DNA of 64,000 bases from Pelecanus crispus. Taxonomy: Eukaryota; Chordata; Aves; Pelecaniformes; Pelecanidae. The DNA is taken from NCBI RefSeq assembly GCF_030463565.1, contig NC_134643.1:45670221-45734220 (forward strand). Reading direction: 5' to 3'. Below are positions 1 to 13,700 of the stretch, in pieces. Below the pieces are notes generated by a model, which had not been told where the DNA came from, made no database searches, and saw nothing but the letters and a program-made list of their open reading frames with translations. A program made the position numbers and the translations under genes. Positions within the stretch are counted from its first letter, which is position 1, and each line of letters opens with the position of its first letter.

Positions 1-3000
1 TCCACACTTTGGAGCATGCAAGGGAAAAGATTTAATCTGCATTGTTACAGGGGTCGGTGGATGTTTCCCTTCCCTATTTAGACATATTTACTGAAAAGGG
101 AGTGAGACCACCTGGTAATACATTTTTAAGCTTAAGTGTTCTTGCAGGGCAGGGCTGTGGGGAGCTGGAGACCAGCCCTGCTGCAGCGTCACTGGGGCAG
201 GGGCTGATGGTCCCAGGGGGCTGAAATGGGGTCCTGGGCGGTGGGCAGGGTGGGGGGAGCCCCGGGGAGGGGTCGGCGACCCCTAAAATAAATAAACAGT
301 TTGCACTGGATGCCGAACTTTCAGTTGGCTACATTTAAATGAGGTTAATCCCCCATAGCAGGTCTAGGCTTACTCTGTCTAATGCTTCAGGATGAATTTT
401 ATCAGGCAATATTCTCACTAGCTGATTTGGGAATCTTAAACTTACTTAAGTTCTTGTGTTTCCTTTACCCTAGCCCTTTGTCACGTGGGCGATTTGTGCC
501 AGCCATCTGGTAGCAGATGTCCTTTGCAGAGAGTTCTGCAGCAAAAGGGCATTGAACACTTTAGCCTTCTCAGCATCATCTGTTTCTATCTTTCCTCCCC
601 TCGGTGCAGTGGACCAAAGTTTCCTCAGCCTTCCTCTTACTATTAGTGCAATTACAGAAGGATTTCCTGTTGCTCCTTACAGCCATAGCCTTTCTGCCTT
701 GTTCCTCCCTAAGCCCCTGTTGCTCTCTCACTGTTGCAGCCGTGCTGGGGTTTTTAGCATTCTTCTTCTGCACCCGGGTGGGTAAGAGAGCCTTCCGCAG
801 TGGTGGCTCGCTCTCCCATCCTCTGGTCTCCCAGCTTATTTGTTTCCCTCTGACTTTACCTATCACCCTCTGAGGTTGGTGAAATCTGCTTATTTGTTTA
901 TATCTATTGCCTCATACTGTTCCTCTTTTCAGAAAATAGGGAACTGCACAACTTTAGAAACGGCCCAGGCTGTCCCCATCGTGATCTCTAAACTTGTTGA
1001 ATAGTTAATCCTGGTGTATTATTTTTCCAAGTACTTAAAGCACTTCGTTACCATTCCTGTGCTTTGGATGTAGAAATGTAAAGGCACTCAGAAGTCAAAA
1101 TAAACTTCGTGTCTCTTGCTTTTGCGTGCTGAAACAGTAGCTCACTGATGTGTTAGAATATGAAGAGGACAGAAAAATTTATTTTAGTTTTTAAAAATCT
1201 AAGTCACCCTTGGTACAACTGAATCACAGTTCAAAGATAAAGATAAATACAACTCTCAGGTCTTGCATTCTGATTGAGCAATCTGTTGGAAACATGAAAA
1301 CTCCAGACAGCTTTTAAAGAAGTCGTTTGTACTTTCAGCTTTTAAAGAAGTCGTTTGTACTTTCATTTTGATTCTCTTCAAAACTGCACAGTAATTTATA
1401 TCTATAGGATCTCACCCACATTCCAATGAAACCAATGGAGAACTTCTTGTACTCATTGGTGGATTTTAGCTATGACTGAAAGTATGGAGCAAAATAAGAT
1501 GTTCAATATTTTAAGTTAAATCTCAGTAATCAACATCAGGAGGGATAATTCTAATTGTTTGTTTGTATCCAGAATAATATTATTTTTATGATTACCATCT
1601 CTTATTTTGTTGGCTTTATAAGAAGCAGAGACTGTTCTTAAAAAAAAACATTATTAATGATCATGTGCAGGGATCTTGTAAAATGCGGACTGTCAAAAAT
1701 ATCCCTCTAAAACACAAGCAACAGTGCTTTAGCATTAGCTTTAGCTTCACTGTCTTTCTGAGTAATTCATACTGCTTTAAAAGCTTAACAAACAAATAAA
1801 AAATTATGATAAACAACAAATTACCAAACTATTGATGCATTTCTGTACAACCATAGTTCAGAGCTAGGAAAAGATGAAAAACAATAGAGGAAGTAGAGGA
1901 CTATTATGCCTTATTTATTTTCTTCTCTTCATGGGCAAGGTGGAAAAACACAGAACATGTTTAGAAGAGAAGACAAAGCAATATTTTCATCTCCTGCTCT
2001 TTGTTTTCTCAGTCGAAAAAGAATTACAAGCAAAATGTGGACTGACATCCCCAAAACTCTGAGCAAAATTTGGGTGAATATTTCTAAGTGCAAAAGCATG
2101 CTTTTCAAAATCAGTATCTTGATGAAAATGAAACTATATCAGTATTTTTATGAAAAGAAGATCTTTGAAATTAAAATACTGACCAGAACCAAAGATTATT
2201 TCTCATATGACATAAACTATTTGCATCTGTGGATGTACAATGGCAGCATTAAGTATCTCCAGATTTTTGCTTGTTTATTTTGGGGAATACTTTGCAAATG
2301 GAACTTTACCATTCTGGGCAAAGATGAGGCAAAGTATGGTCCTGGGATGCCCACCAAAAACTCTTTGCCCAAGAAAACTGCTTCACCCATCACTGGAGAG
2401 AGACGCAGTATTTATAAAAGGTGAAATAACAGGTTGGTAAGGATTTAGCTCAGAAATCCCAGAGCGACGAAGCGTCTGAGGGAGGTGTGCTTATTTCAAC
2501 AGATCTTGATTTAAAGCAGAGGGAAGCTGGTGGCTGAGCATCCCGGCACCTATTCCCCACGGCAGCGAGGGAAGCTGCGTTCCGCGGCAGTGCCGTGTGT
2601 TGGCATTCCAGCTCCTGCTCCCAGACAAAAGGAGCTTTCATTTAAACCGAGAGGGATTGAGTAACAAGCCTCTGCACAACACAACAAACCGAACACAACT
2701 GTCTCAAGTGAGGCTCTATTAAAGCATGGGAAATTTGCCATGGCCCCATGATTTATCATTTTAATTGGAATAAGACAGATTCCATCAACGATTACAGAGC
2801 AGAGCAGCAAGAAATGTATGTTTTTCTTTAGCAGCTGTTATTATGCAGGACAGACAGAGAGCTAAGGTAGGGGCAAAACCACTTTTCAGTGTAAACAGAT
2901 ATCCATCTAATCTGTAGAAGATGTGTGCAGGAGAAGAAGGGAAGCAGGATCTTTCAGATACAACCCATACTGAAGAAGCAAAATCATGTCTTTTCCAAAG

Positions 3001-6000
3001 CCCGTATATGGCTACAGGCAGCCTTCCTTACCCCTTACAAATTCCTGTACTAGTGCTACAGTAACTTCCCTCCACTTCTTGTTGGCGTATTTGAACAAGA
3101 GTTTTCAAAGAGTCATTCTTTGACCTTCCCAGGTGCTGCTCATTTAGAGTTCCTTTTTACAGGCAGTAAGTTAAGTAGGGATCAATGAGGACCACCACCA
3201 AGCAGGAAAAAACGGAATGCAGCTTAGTATGCCTTGTTATAGATCTGGTATTTTCATTATGTTAAATTAAGGATTTTAATATTACGCCTCAGTGCTGATA
3301 TAAAAGACCATAATAATTAAGTTTAAGTTTATAATTTTCATTAATAAATATCATAGCCTACTGGTTATTTTTTCCAATGGCTCATAGCCTTTGTGGAAAT
3401 TACACATTATTGAGCAGAGGAGCAAAAGACTTAAAGTGGGTTAATTTTTAATGCAAACTGGTTTTCTGCTGTCAGAAAGATCTCTAATGATCCACTGTTT
3501 CCTAAACTGAAGATCACTGTTCCGTCCTCTGAATACGTACTGATTTCCCAGCAGGCAATATAAGATTAGGGACCCGGCCATCAGAATGCAATACAAAACC
3601 ACGTCTGGAAGATAGGCTTCCACTTTAGGACACAGGGAGATGCATGTATCTCTAAAGGTAATCTAAAGAACACCTAGCAGATATTCACCTAGAAATGCCT
3701 GCAGTGGTCAGCAGTGGTCAAAAGCCAAATAAAGTTTTAAAAGATGGCTGTGCCACCATGATCCAAATGTGAATATTGGGATCAGTTTGGGTTAGCAGTG
3801 GTAGAAGTGTCTTGGAGATGAACAACAGACACTTGCCAGCTCCTGTGTGAGAGCACCGCATGGATCAAATTTTTCACCTTGCGAAAGATGCATGTGAAAA
3901 AGACATGCTGGGGACCTACAAAACCCCATGGCTGGGATCAAGCAGGTGAATAGAATTACGATGCATTATTTCTTACAATAAAGGACGTCCAATGAAACTG
4001 GTAAACAGCAAACTGAAAACAAATTGATTTTTTTTTTTTTTTTTTACTTAATGCAGAAGTAACTGAACTGCACAATGTGGACTTAAAAGTACAAATGAGT
4101 TACGAAAAACAGGTGAGAGAAATTCAGGGAGTGTAGGTCCAAAGCTGCCTATTAAGCAGGATAATCCCTGTGCAGTTCATATTGGGGGAAGAGCTAATTG
4201 CTAGCTATTCACTGGATAGGTCAGGAAAGGGAGGAAATTTGTTGGTTCATGCCTTTTCTTCCAGCTGTTTTTTTCTCAAGCAACCGTTGTTGGAAATAGG
4301 ATTCTGAGCTGTTTCATTAGCTATACATGAGTTGAGAATAAGTTGTTAAATATATGGATTTAAACCACTACAGAAAAAGCACATTTGCATTTTCATTACA
4401 GTTAAGAGTGCTCACACAGCTCACCTGACAAGCTGTCATTTTTGAGTGTCTACTTTTGTTTGTCATCCCATATCCTTCACTGTTGTAGCGCAAGAAACAA
4501 TAAATTTTAGTTCTCAGAGTTGAACGTGTTGCCTAGTCCACATTAATAGTAAAAATAAAATCAAGACTAATTCAATGAAACAAATGGGTTTTGATTAAAT
4601 AATGTCGTGCAGAAACACCAGACAAATCGAAACACCATTTCCCAGAGTTGCGTTCCCCTCTAGTCCTGGAAGAGATTGAATCTGAGTGTGTAATATATCA
4701 TAATTAAAGCCATTTCTGTTAATCATTTCATCAAAAATACTCAGTCAGTGGTAAATAGTAGGCTAAAGAGTAGGACGCTGACAGTTGCTGTCATGGGTTT
4801 GCTAAATAGGAAAGCAGGAAATCGCCAGACCTCCCTTCTTTCACATCTCTCCCATGCACAGGGGATAGAGAAGAGGTATCTTTTTCCCATGGAAAAAAAC
4901 CCTTAAATTCTAAACTACCTCCTACACTTTCCTGTGAGTTGAAACTCCAAGTGCACCCTGACCAGCTCTTGGCTCCTCACAGTTACCCGCTGTCAACTGA
5001 GAAATCTGCAGCACATTAAGAAAGCACAAGTTGAGGACAGCCCAAAGTAAAGTGAATTAAAATGATGATAAATATCGCAAGGAATATCATTTTCATTCAA
5101 TAAAGCCATTCCCTTTTTATTCAATGCTTTAGCAGACTTTCCATTCTGAGATGCCAGAGAAACAGAAAAAAAATGGAAAAGTCAGGGAGAGCTTACAATA
5201 AAATACAGTGCACCTTGGTTTGAGCATTTATGGTCTTCTCTCCAAAACCTAACTCTGCAAACAGCATGCGAGTGTAACGTGTGGTTTGAGAAAAAAGACA
5301 AATAAAAATAAAAATATATCACATCTGTCAATCTCCATTTCAGGAAGTGATGCAAGTGAAGTCCACAGCGAAGAGTGCCTCCCAGAAATACTCTGCCACC
5401 CACAGCATTGTGTAACTTCCCTTTAGCATGAAACACGGTGGGGCTTAGCTACTGTTAGCACCAGTTAATTGCACCCAATGCAACCTCGCTGAAAGTTAAA
5501 AAAACAACAAACAGATGATGTTATTTCCCTCCCTCTGCAAAAGTGGGTCTGATTAAACTCCTGTTACAAAGCCCTACGAGAGCAGAAACGAGTCCTGCAG
5601 TTTCTGATAAACTGCCTGCTCCGCGCTCCGCGTCTCCCCAAAGTGAATGGAGAGGCGGGTTTGCTTGAGAGCTGTTTGTGTTTCGGATCTCGCCTCTTTC
5701 GCACCGCTGGTGCTTCTCTAATTTCAACTTTATTCGTTTTGTTTCATTTCTCTCATTTTCTCTCCCATAAGCTAATTTGCTTTTTGCTCCTTTCTAGTCA
5801 CAGTTTCCAAAGCTGAATAAAGAAGGAAAACGTATGATCGGGTGACAAAACTCAACACCTGACAGTTACTTTTAGACAACACTGATGTAATGATCCCAGC
5901 TGATAAATGACTATATTACATCATTTTTAATTTGGCTGCCACCATCGCAGGTTTTGCATACAGAGCATCCCACTGCATTACCTCAAACCCGATACTTTCT

Positions 6001-7681
6001 CTGCATTATCTCCACTATTTCCTGGCAGAGTAACGGCTGCCTCAAAACTATTGCACAAGTGGAATTAGAAGAGGGCACGTTATTTGACGTTACTTATCCT
6101 GCGCTCAGGATATTTGGTTGTGCTTTTCAGTTGCCCTATTCCTGCGAGGCTACAGCTTCCCACCGCGGCTGCAGGAACGGTTCATCTGCTATTGCCTTCT
6201 TGCTTTCTGAGCAGGGCTGGTGGCAGGAAGCCACAATTGCTCCCTGTGTTTATCTCTCCCCATCTTGCAGCCCTGACAGAGCGAGTCTATTTGGATAGCA
6301 AGAAGCTGTGGTAACTAAGCAGCCACAAAATCTAAAAGGGACATTTCCCAGCTACTTGCACTGCTAAGAGTAAGTGCAAAACAAGTCCTTTCTAACAGAA
6401 CAAGTATATTTTTTAATGTGAATGGAGTGAGGAAAAGGAATAGCAGGTTTTGTGTGGGGTGCTCTACTTACATAATCTTAATCTAAATCTTCCTGCTTTA
6501 GAATAAAAACTCTTCTTCTTCCTAGAGACGGTTTTCACTGACAAGGATATTAGCAATAACTTCAAATTCCATTTACAATCTCTACATAATTCATCTTGAG
6601 CCTTTCTGTGGGTAGTTCAGAACCCTGCACAGCCCATATCCCCTCTTTCTTTAGAAAGTAGCTCCCATTTCCTTAGGGAATAACAAAATGCCTGCCTTTA
6701 TGAAACAGCCAGACCCACTTAACCCCTTCCTGGCATATTTAACACCTCGCCTCCAGAAGAGGCGTTTCAAGCAAATACTGTCAGATAGTTACAGAAAACA
6801 TTTGAAGGGGTAGGTTTAAAATGAAAGCTTCAAACCCAGATTTCAGCTTTCCCAAAGCGGGCAGCTTCGGTTCAGGGTCATCCGTGGGGTCAGGAGCAGA
6901 CTCAGAGTGGAGATGGGGACCAGCATTGCTCCTGGGCCTGCCTCCTGCGCTCAGGCCACTTCTGTTATTTTCCTTTTTTTGAACAAACAATGCTAGTGAC
7001 TGCAACACTCTCCAAGAAAGACTAACAAAATGGCCACGAGACTGCTAGCAATAAAGTTACTCTGCTATTACCAGATGTGTTACTAGAAGCAAAGACAAAA
7101 TTTTACATCAGCGGTGCTCCTGAAAAGTAAGATTTGATCCTAAAAACGTCACCACAGATTTCAGGGGGTTTTCTGTTCACACGCAACCTAAGGGTGTGAC
7201 AAGATCAGGGTCCAATTTTTACGCCTCGAGCACCGTTATCTTTGGTGGACTTACATTATAAACAATGAAAAGTACGTTTTAAAGAAGAAAGGGATAGCCT
7301 GCATTCCTGCAAAGGTAAGCTCTGCCTAAACTCTGTGTACGCCTGTCCTCTGGGCATGCTGCAGCCAGCGTGACCCAGCTGGGGCAGAGACGATGCTCAG
7401 CCTCTCTGCATGGGCTGGGGGCTGGTCTGAGGAGGTGTTTGTGCATCCTTAGTTTTTCCAGCTGACAGGCGAGATTTTGTGGTGCATTCTGGCTGCCTTG
7501 TACTGCTTCGGGGATGCAAAGCAGTCATAAAGTTTAATTGTGTAATTAAGCAGGGATTACAGTTGCTTTGTGTTGCTGGCGTGCCACAAAGCAGACTGAA
7601 CGAACTAGTGAAACTGGCGCTTTTTTTTTTTGGGGGGGGGTCAGAAAAACATAAAATACATGGGCTAAAGTAACCTAAATA
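1..7681. other. Intergenic DNA, no gene recognised
   Basis: No exon with splice sites and recognisable protein homology was found on either strand. The open frames here are short and unlike known proteins. The sequence is AT-rich with a few moderately GC-rich patches (about 130-290, 2450-2650, 5560-5720, 6850-6960). A 28-bp tandem duplication lies at 1309-1364. A degenerate CCAATGAAACCAATGG hairpin-like motif at 1422-1463 resembles an old amniote repeat. Confidence 0.6.
1309..1364. repeat. 28-bp tandem duplication, two perfect copies
   Basis: A 28-base unit beginning AGCTTTTAAAGAAG and ending GTACTTTC occurs at 1309-1336 and again, directly abutting and identical, at 1337-1364. Perfect identity suggests a recent slippage or small duplication event. 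No function is apparent. Confidence 0.95.
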
Positions 7682-7752
7682 GCCAGGTTAGCTCAGTTGG
7701 TTAGAGCATGGTGCTAATAAATACGGAGGTGGGTATAGCTTGTACAGGAAGG
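7682..7752 (+). pseudogene. tRNA-Ile(AAT)-derived sequence, decayed
   Basis: The first 39 bases closely match the 5' half of eukaryotic tRNA-Ile(AAT): the D-arm/box A region TTAGCTCAGTTGGTTAGAGC and an anticodon loop reading CTAATAA. The 3' half is degenerate. The 3' strand of the anticodon stem no longer pairs, and the box B/T-loop region reads GGGTATAGCT instead of GGTTCGATC. It is therefore not a working tRNA. It could be a simple tRNA pseudogene or the head of a tRNA-Ile-derived SINE; tRNA-Ile-headed, CR1-tailed SINEs are known in passerine birds. No CR1-type tail is seen directly downstream, so a SINE assignment is unproven. Confidence 0.7.
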
Positions 7753-10700
7753 CATGTGTGTCAGTGTTGTGGAATGAGCTACAAGCGAGAACCCTAATCC
7801 CTCCTGTTCTCTTTACAAGAAGGCAGAGCGAGCCCCGGGTGTGTGAGTGAAGCTGGCACAGCCTGGGCTCTGTTGGACCTGTGAGATGGGGAAACACAGA
7901 GCGGCTGGGGCTTCCTGCTGCTTCCTGCATCCTGGGGGGGGTGAGAAGCATATAAGCATCAATGACAATTTGCAAACAGAGGAGTCGAATGGGGAGTGGG
8001 GTTCAGTGAGGGCGGCAGTAGGTGCGGGCTCAGCTGCTCTGAGCCCGCGTCTCTGCCTCTCACCGCCTGCTCGTCTTTTACCGGGTCCCTTCGGTGGCCC
8101 CACAGCTTTTCTCCCCACCCACCGCTGGCGGGTTCCTGTTTCTTTTCAAGCCTCTTGGTTGTGGGGTGACGCCGGATGCACGTGCCTAAGGAGAGGAGAA
8201 CAGCAAACACTTTAGGGTGGTGGAGGCCTCTAGAGACAGTTTCACTACAAATAATTACTATGGTTATCTAAATGCCAGCAGGCATCTCAGTAAAAGTGGC
8301 TTCATGTTCAAGAAAGCTGCCTGATTACTTCCAGGTTAGTATTTTTTTTTTTTTAATTAACAAAGCAGTTTGCTGACAATATAAATTATTGGCTAGAGCA
8401 GTGTTTCTCAGACTGCCAGCTGCAGCTACCAGAGGAGCCATGGGAGAGTTCAAAAGGACCAAAGCTCACAAAAAGTTAATCAACCCACAATATTTTTATA
8501 CTAAAATGCCAACAGTTTAAGGCAGTTAAGTGTTTCTCTTGATAAGTAGGTGGTAACCAGGGCTTGCAGGATTTTCACGGAAACAGACAAATCAAAAAGA
8601 AAGCCATGCTTGCACAAACAAAATAATAAAAAATTGTGAAATGGACCCCATTACCAGCTCCCAGCTCAGCCCCTGCGGGATGGTGCCCCTTTGGTAGGGC
8701 ACTGCCTGCGCTGGGGTCACCTTCAGCTCCCAGCTCATCCTACCTCAAAGAGCAGCCCCGCTCCTCCTGCTCCTGGACAAAGTCAGCCTGAAGAGCGTTG
8801 TTTTTCGGATCCGTGTCAAAGTTTGTTACAACATTTTTTCAAGCGTTATTTTGAGTTAGTGAAACTAACGTCAATCAGCTGATTTCTAGTTGTTCTTTAG
8901 TGGGCATCAGTAGAGACGAATCTGAGTTAGTACAAACACACTTCAGTTTAGCTTGTTCGCTATGTAATGATGCGTTTCTCGCTCGGTGGTGATGGAAAAG
9001 CTAAGGGAACTTTAGCGTTCACCCCCGTGGCAGCTGGCAGTACTGCCGACCCGGTGTGATCTCCCCTTCCATGTCCCAAGGGCACTCACAGCTACGCAGG
9101 GCCACGCGCTAGCCCGACTTCGCCCTCCCCAGCCCCGACCTCCCACACGCACTTAGATCAGCACTGACTCTGTTCCAGGCTCGTCACAATCCTCTGACAA
9201 AGTAGAGAAGGACAAAGGGGTAAAGGATAAGGAGGAGAGAGACGGAAGGAATACATATGTGGAGTGGGAAAGAGATGAATAGATCATTAGCTGAAAAAAA
9301 GCATCCTACCACTTTTTTCAGTTGTGTTTGAGAAGGCCTTCAGTAACAAGCACTTCTACAGGACCCCGAAGAGGTGACAGAAGTGGCAAAGGTCACTTTA
9401 AGTGAACGGATTTCAAATCTAGCTCGAATTAGAAGGACTGGAGGTCTGATCACTAGATAGTTATGCAACAGTCACATGTGAAATCATCAGTTGGTCCTTA
9501 TAGTCTAGTTCGAGTGGCATGAGCTGGCACTGTAGAAGATGTAACCCCTCTGCCTGACCTGAACCCGCTGCCCAGTCTTTCCTCTGGAGAGCTGATGCAG
9601 GAATAGCAGAAAGAAAGTGCATTTCATGATTACTGTCTCATTCTCAGAACAGCCCGCAAAGTGGTTGTTTCTTTTGGATGTTTGGGAAAGAATAAGTACA
9701 TATATTCTTCAGAGCAGAGTTACATCGTTTGGACCGGAGCTACCTATTGAACAGTTGTGACATCACTACTTAGGGGCTTATGCCAACAGAATCTGAAATC
9801 CAAAGATGCGGATATTAACAGGAACCTAAAGACTTTAGATAAAATGTGCATCGCAAACTCTGCAGAGAAGTTTGCCCTGACACTGCTTTATAGAAAGCAA
9901 GATTTCAGTTGCTAGGGTTTCCAAATGGCCACATTTTGCAAGTAATCTATAAAGGCAATGAATTAAAATTAAATCAGGAAGACTAATGGGGACTGTACAG
10001 CTTCTGATGCTGAAGGCAAGGGCTCTGTGCATGTTCAGTCAGAACTATTGGTTCATTTGTTTAAGTCTTTGTATTCAGATGATTTGATAATTGCATAGAG
10101 GAAATTCATGCATGCACAGGCTGAGATCAGAGACAAGATTGTCTTTTTTTCCTTTTTTCACAAATGATGGTTTGATTCTTTGTGCTGTTGAAAGGCAAGT
10201 ATCCTGCCAAGCTCATATGAGATACAACTAACTGCAAATATGATGTTCAAAATGATAAATCAATATATTGCATTTTAATATTTTATTGAAGCATGATTAA
10301 AATTATTTCTATTAAATGTGAACTGTATGAATGATGTTTTAAAAATTAATACAATATGGAAAATCTCAAGTGTTCTATTATTTTAATTAAAAAGGTATAA
10401 ACACCAAATACATTAAAATCAAACTCCAACAGATTTGAAACCTGGTGCCATCTATGGATTAAAAAAATATATTGATATCAGCTCCATATGATGTGACCAA
10501 AATACATTAATTATCATTAAACCGATTTTGGGATGATGGAAGACTGTGAAAAGTTATGTTGATGGCTTACCTATCTAAAATGTCACTGACCATGGAATGG
10601 AATTACAGGGTAGAGATTATATGTGACTTTTTTGTCAAAATACTTTAATTTTTAAAATAAATGACTAGCAACTGAGTCCAGAATGCACAATAAACAGACT

Positions 10701-13700
10701 TGAAGAGCTTTTAACTCCAATCTTAAAAAAAAAAAAAAAAAAGGAAAAGGAAAAGAGAAAGTGTTTATATAAGAGTAACAGTTCAGAGTATCTTTAAATC
10801 CAATGGAATACATTCTTTCAGTCCTTAACACTCTGCTGCATTTGCCCCAAGCACAACCCTGGCCTGTTTGTGAGAAACGTGACCTGTTTGCTTTCAGCTC
10901 CTACCAAATAATGGATTTGCTAGTACAGAGGGCTACTCCACTCGATACAGAGAGCATGCTGGATAGAAAATAAATGTTCCAAAGGCTTCCAGTGATAATG
11001 AAGTCCTATTTTCAAAAGTTACAGATACTTTAAAAAGTCTAATCTAATTAACTTTCAATTATATATAGACTATGAATCTATGTCATTCTGCAAACAGAAC
11101 TCGGGCTCCTAAGTTACTTAAAGGCAGGGGTTCTGTATTCCTTTGGGAGTTAGGCACCTACATGCCATACACATTTTAAACATTTTTGAAACCTGGGGTT
11201 CATTTCCCATCTAACTCCTGATTTCTGTGTGGTATAAAATCACCAGAGTTTGTACTTCCATACTTACATTACTCTCCAAACTCCTTAATTTGACAAGACT
11301 GCAAGCTTGCTTCAACAGTATCTTTCACTGTGCAAGACTACAGGCGATGAACAGTGTGGGAGGATGATTGCTCAGTGTTCTGAGTCATATCTTTCTTTGA
11401 TGCTGTATGGTTGATATACACCGTATTTTTATTCCTCATGAAGAAAAGGTGCCAAACTTGGGGATTCCCATGGAGCCCAGAGCAGTATCTGACCTACAGA
11501 AGTGAAACAACATCCCAGGTTGCCTGTTAGAGCATGAAAGGCCACCTACAAAGCATGCGTATCTCACACTGTGAGAGGTGTCTTGCTATGGCAAGGGTAA
11601 TATTATTTCCCCAATCAGTGTACATTCAATCTCTGCATTCTGTAACTAGGGGGAAATCCTACTTCATTTCTTTTACAGTTTGAAATGCATATGAGTATCG
11701 TCTTCTGTAGAGGAACTATCATTTCTCTGTTGATATGCTCAGTGTTTGGGTTTTTTTTCCCAGTTCAGTTTTTTTTCTCAAATTGAGATATTGTGCATTT
11801 TCCTTGATTTTGATTGCCATAAAATTAACTCATTTTTATTTTTAAAAACACATATTTTCCTTTTGTTGTGGTTCGTAGATGCAATGCTGGTGCCATCATT
11901 TCTGTATTTGTTTTGGAAAGATAACAATTTCCAGGAAAAATCATGAGGTGGTCTTTGCAATGTTTAGATCAGCCTGACACTTTTGCTACCAGTGAAAAAG
12001 AAATATTTTATCTGCTCTGTATTTTCTGAATCCCCATATGTCTACTGAGAAGTAATAATCCTTAAAGAACACTTTTATAAAACCAATAGCTGAACAAGAA
12101 TATGGATAAGATGAAATTTTCAGCAAAGCTGGAATTTGAATGGAATGTAAATATGAAGATTGTCCAGAATGGATCTCTGTTCAAGAGGTGTTTGCAATTA
12201 AGGTGAGATTCTTTATATGGAATAGATAGTAAAAGTTCATGCATCTGGGTTTTTTTAACTATATTAAGAAAGTCATCAAAGCAATTTCTCTCACTTCTTA
12301 ATCTGCTAATCACAATATATGTGTCACTATATGCCACACCTACATTAGGTTGTAGAAATACACTTTCCAGAAATACTTTTTCCTAAGATCAGCAAGAAGC
12401 TATAGGTAGCACCATCAGAAAAAGAAAAAAAAAAAAAAATCTGGGTCAAAAGCTCCCATGAAATTATGACATCGGAAAACAATCAAAAAGGAATTGTGTT
12501 AGTTAAGACATTATAGATTATCAGCTGCTATGACTGCTGTGTTGCTGGAGGCTACTGCCAGTGTAAGGTTTTTAACCCAAGGTGTTAACTTTGCATTGAC
12601 ATAATCTGGAATGCACCTATTGTTTGCCATTCTGTCAGAGAACTGACCTCCACCAGGCAGGGCAACAGTTTCTTGGAGTGCCTGAAGCCCAGCTGAATGA
12701 GTACAGATGACAATTCACAAAACAGGGCATTTCAAGGCACCTTGAGATTTTAACAGGTTTTGATGAAGCAGCTTTTAAGAGAGAAGGAAAAGTAGGTATG
12801 CATATACTTCACAGTTAATACAAATGTACTTTCTGGGTTTGCAGTAAAAGTAAAACCAAAGGTCAGCGTGGTTAACTTCACAGATACTGAAAAGGAGTGT
12901 TAGTTCCTAGTTGAAACCCATCATATTCTTTCAGTAACAGCCTATTATCTCTCTCTTAAATTTCCTCTGTCATTGGTCAACTCTTGTATTGCATTTCATC
13001 TTCCTTAGACTAAATTCTTCTGAGCAAGGACTGTATCTTCTTATACAATTTTATAACACATAACAAAGGCTGCTCATAATCCTCACTAAAGCCTTTGGAT
13101 GCTACTGTAGTAGAAAGCAACAGCATGTACAAGAGCAGCCAGTGAGTATCCCAATGATGTAATTATGATGCTATTTCTATTGAAAGGTCAATGGACTACT
13201 TGATGAGACTTAAATTTGTATGAATGTTCCAGTCCAGCATCATAGGACACACATATAATTATTTTACTTTGTGTGTGAAACCTTCTTTAGAAGAACAAAG
13301 TACCTCCCTAAATGTGAACTTTGTCTGCATAAATAAAACCATCTGTTTTGTTGTCTAACCATCTGGCTTGTCTAAAGTTTATAGTCTCCTGAGTGTTATT
13401 CACAGGCCCACATATGATCAAGCCTCCACAGACATTTTTATTTGGTAAAAGCTTTCCCACAGCACTTTATTTTTTCTATCTGTTTTTGATCTTGTAAAAA
13501 AAATGTCATTTTAATACGTGTGTTGTAATACTGCATGTGTTTGTCTTTCTGTGAACTGGGTGTAGATCTCCTAGTGGGTAGATATTACAGGCTAGATTCT
13601 CTTGGGAACACTGGAGGAAAGAACGGCAGAAGAGCCGTTTGGAGACACTTCTTCACCGCTGTCCCTGAACAAAGGGCTAAGTGAGGGCGGACAGATTACT

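Noticed and set aside
1906-2424. Plus-strand open frame of 172 codons
   Set aside because: Lys/Ile/Phe-rich, no recognisable domain, no convincing splice context or promoter; typical chance frame in AT-rich DNA.
7682-7752. Functional tRNA-Ile gene
   Set aside because: Anticodon stem does not pair on its 3' side and box B/T-loop is degraded.
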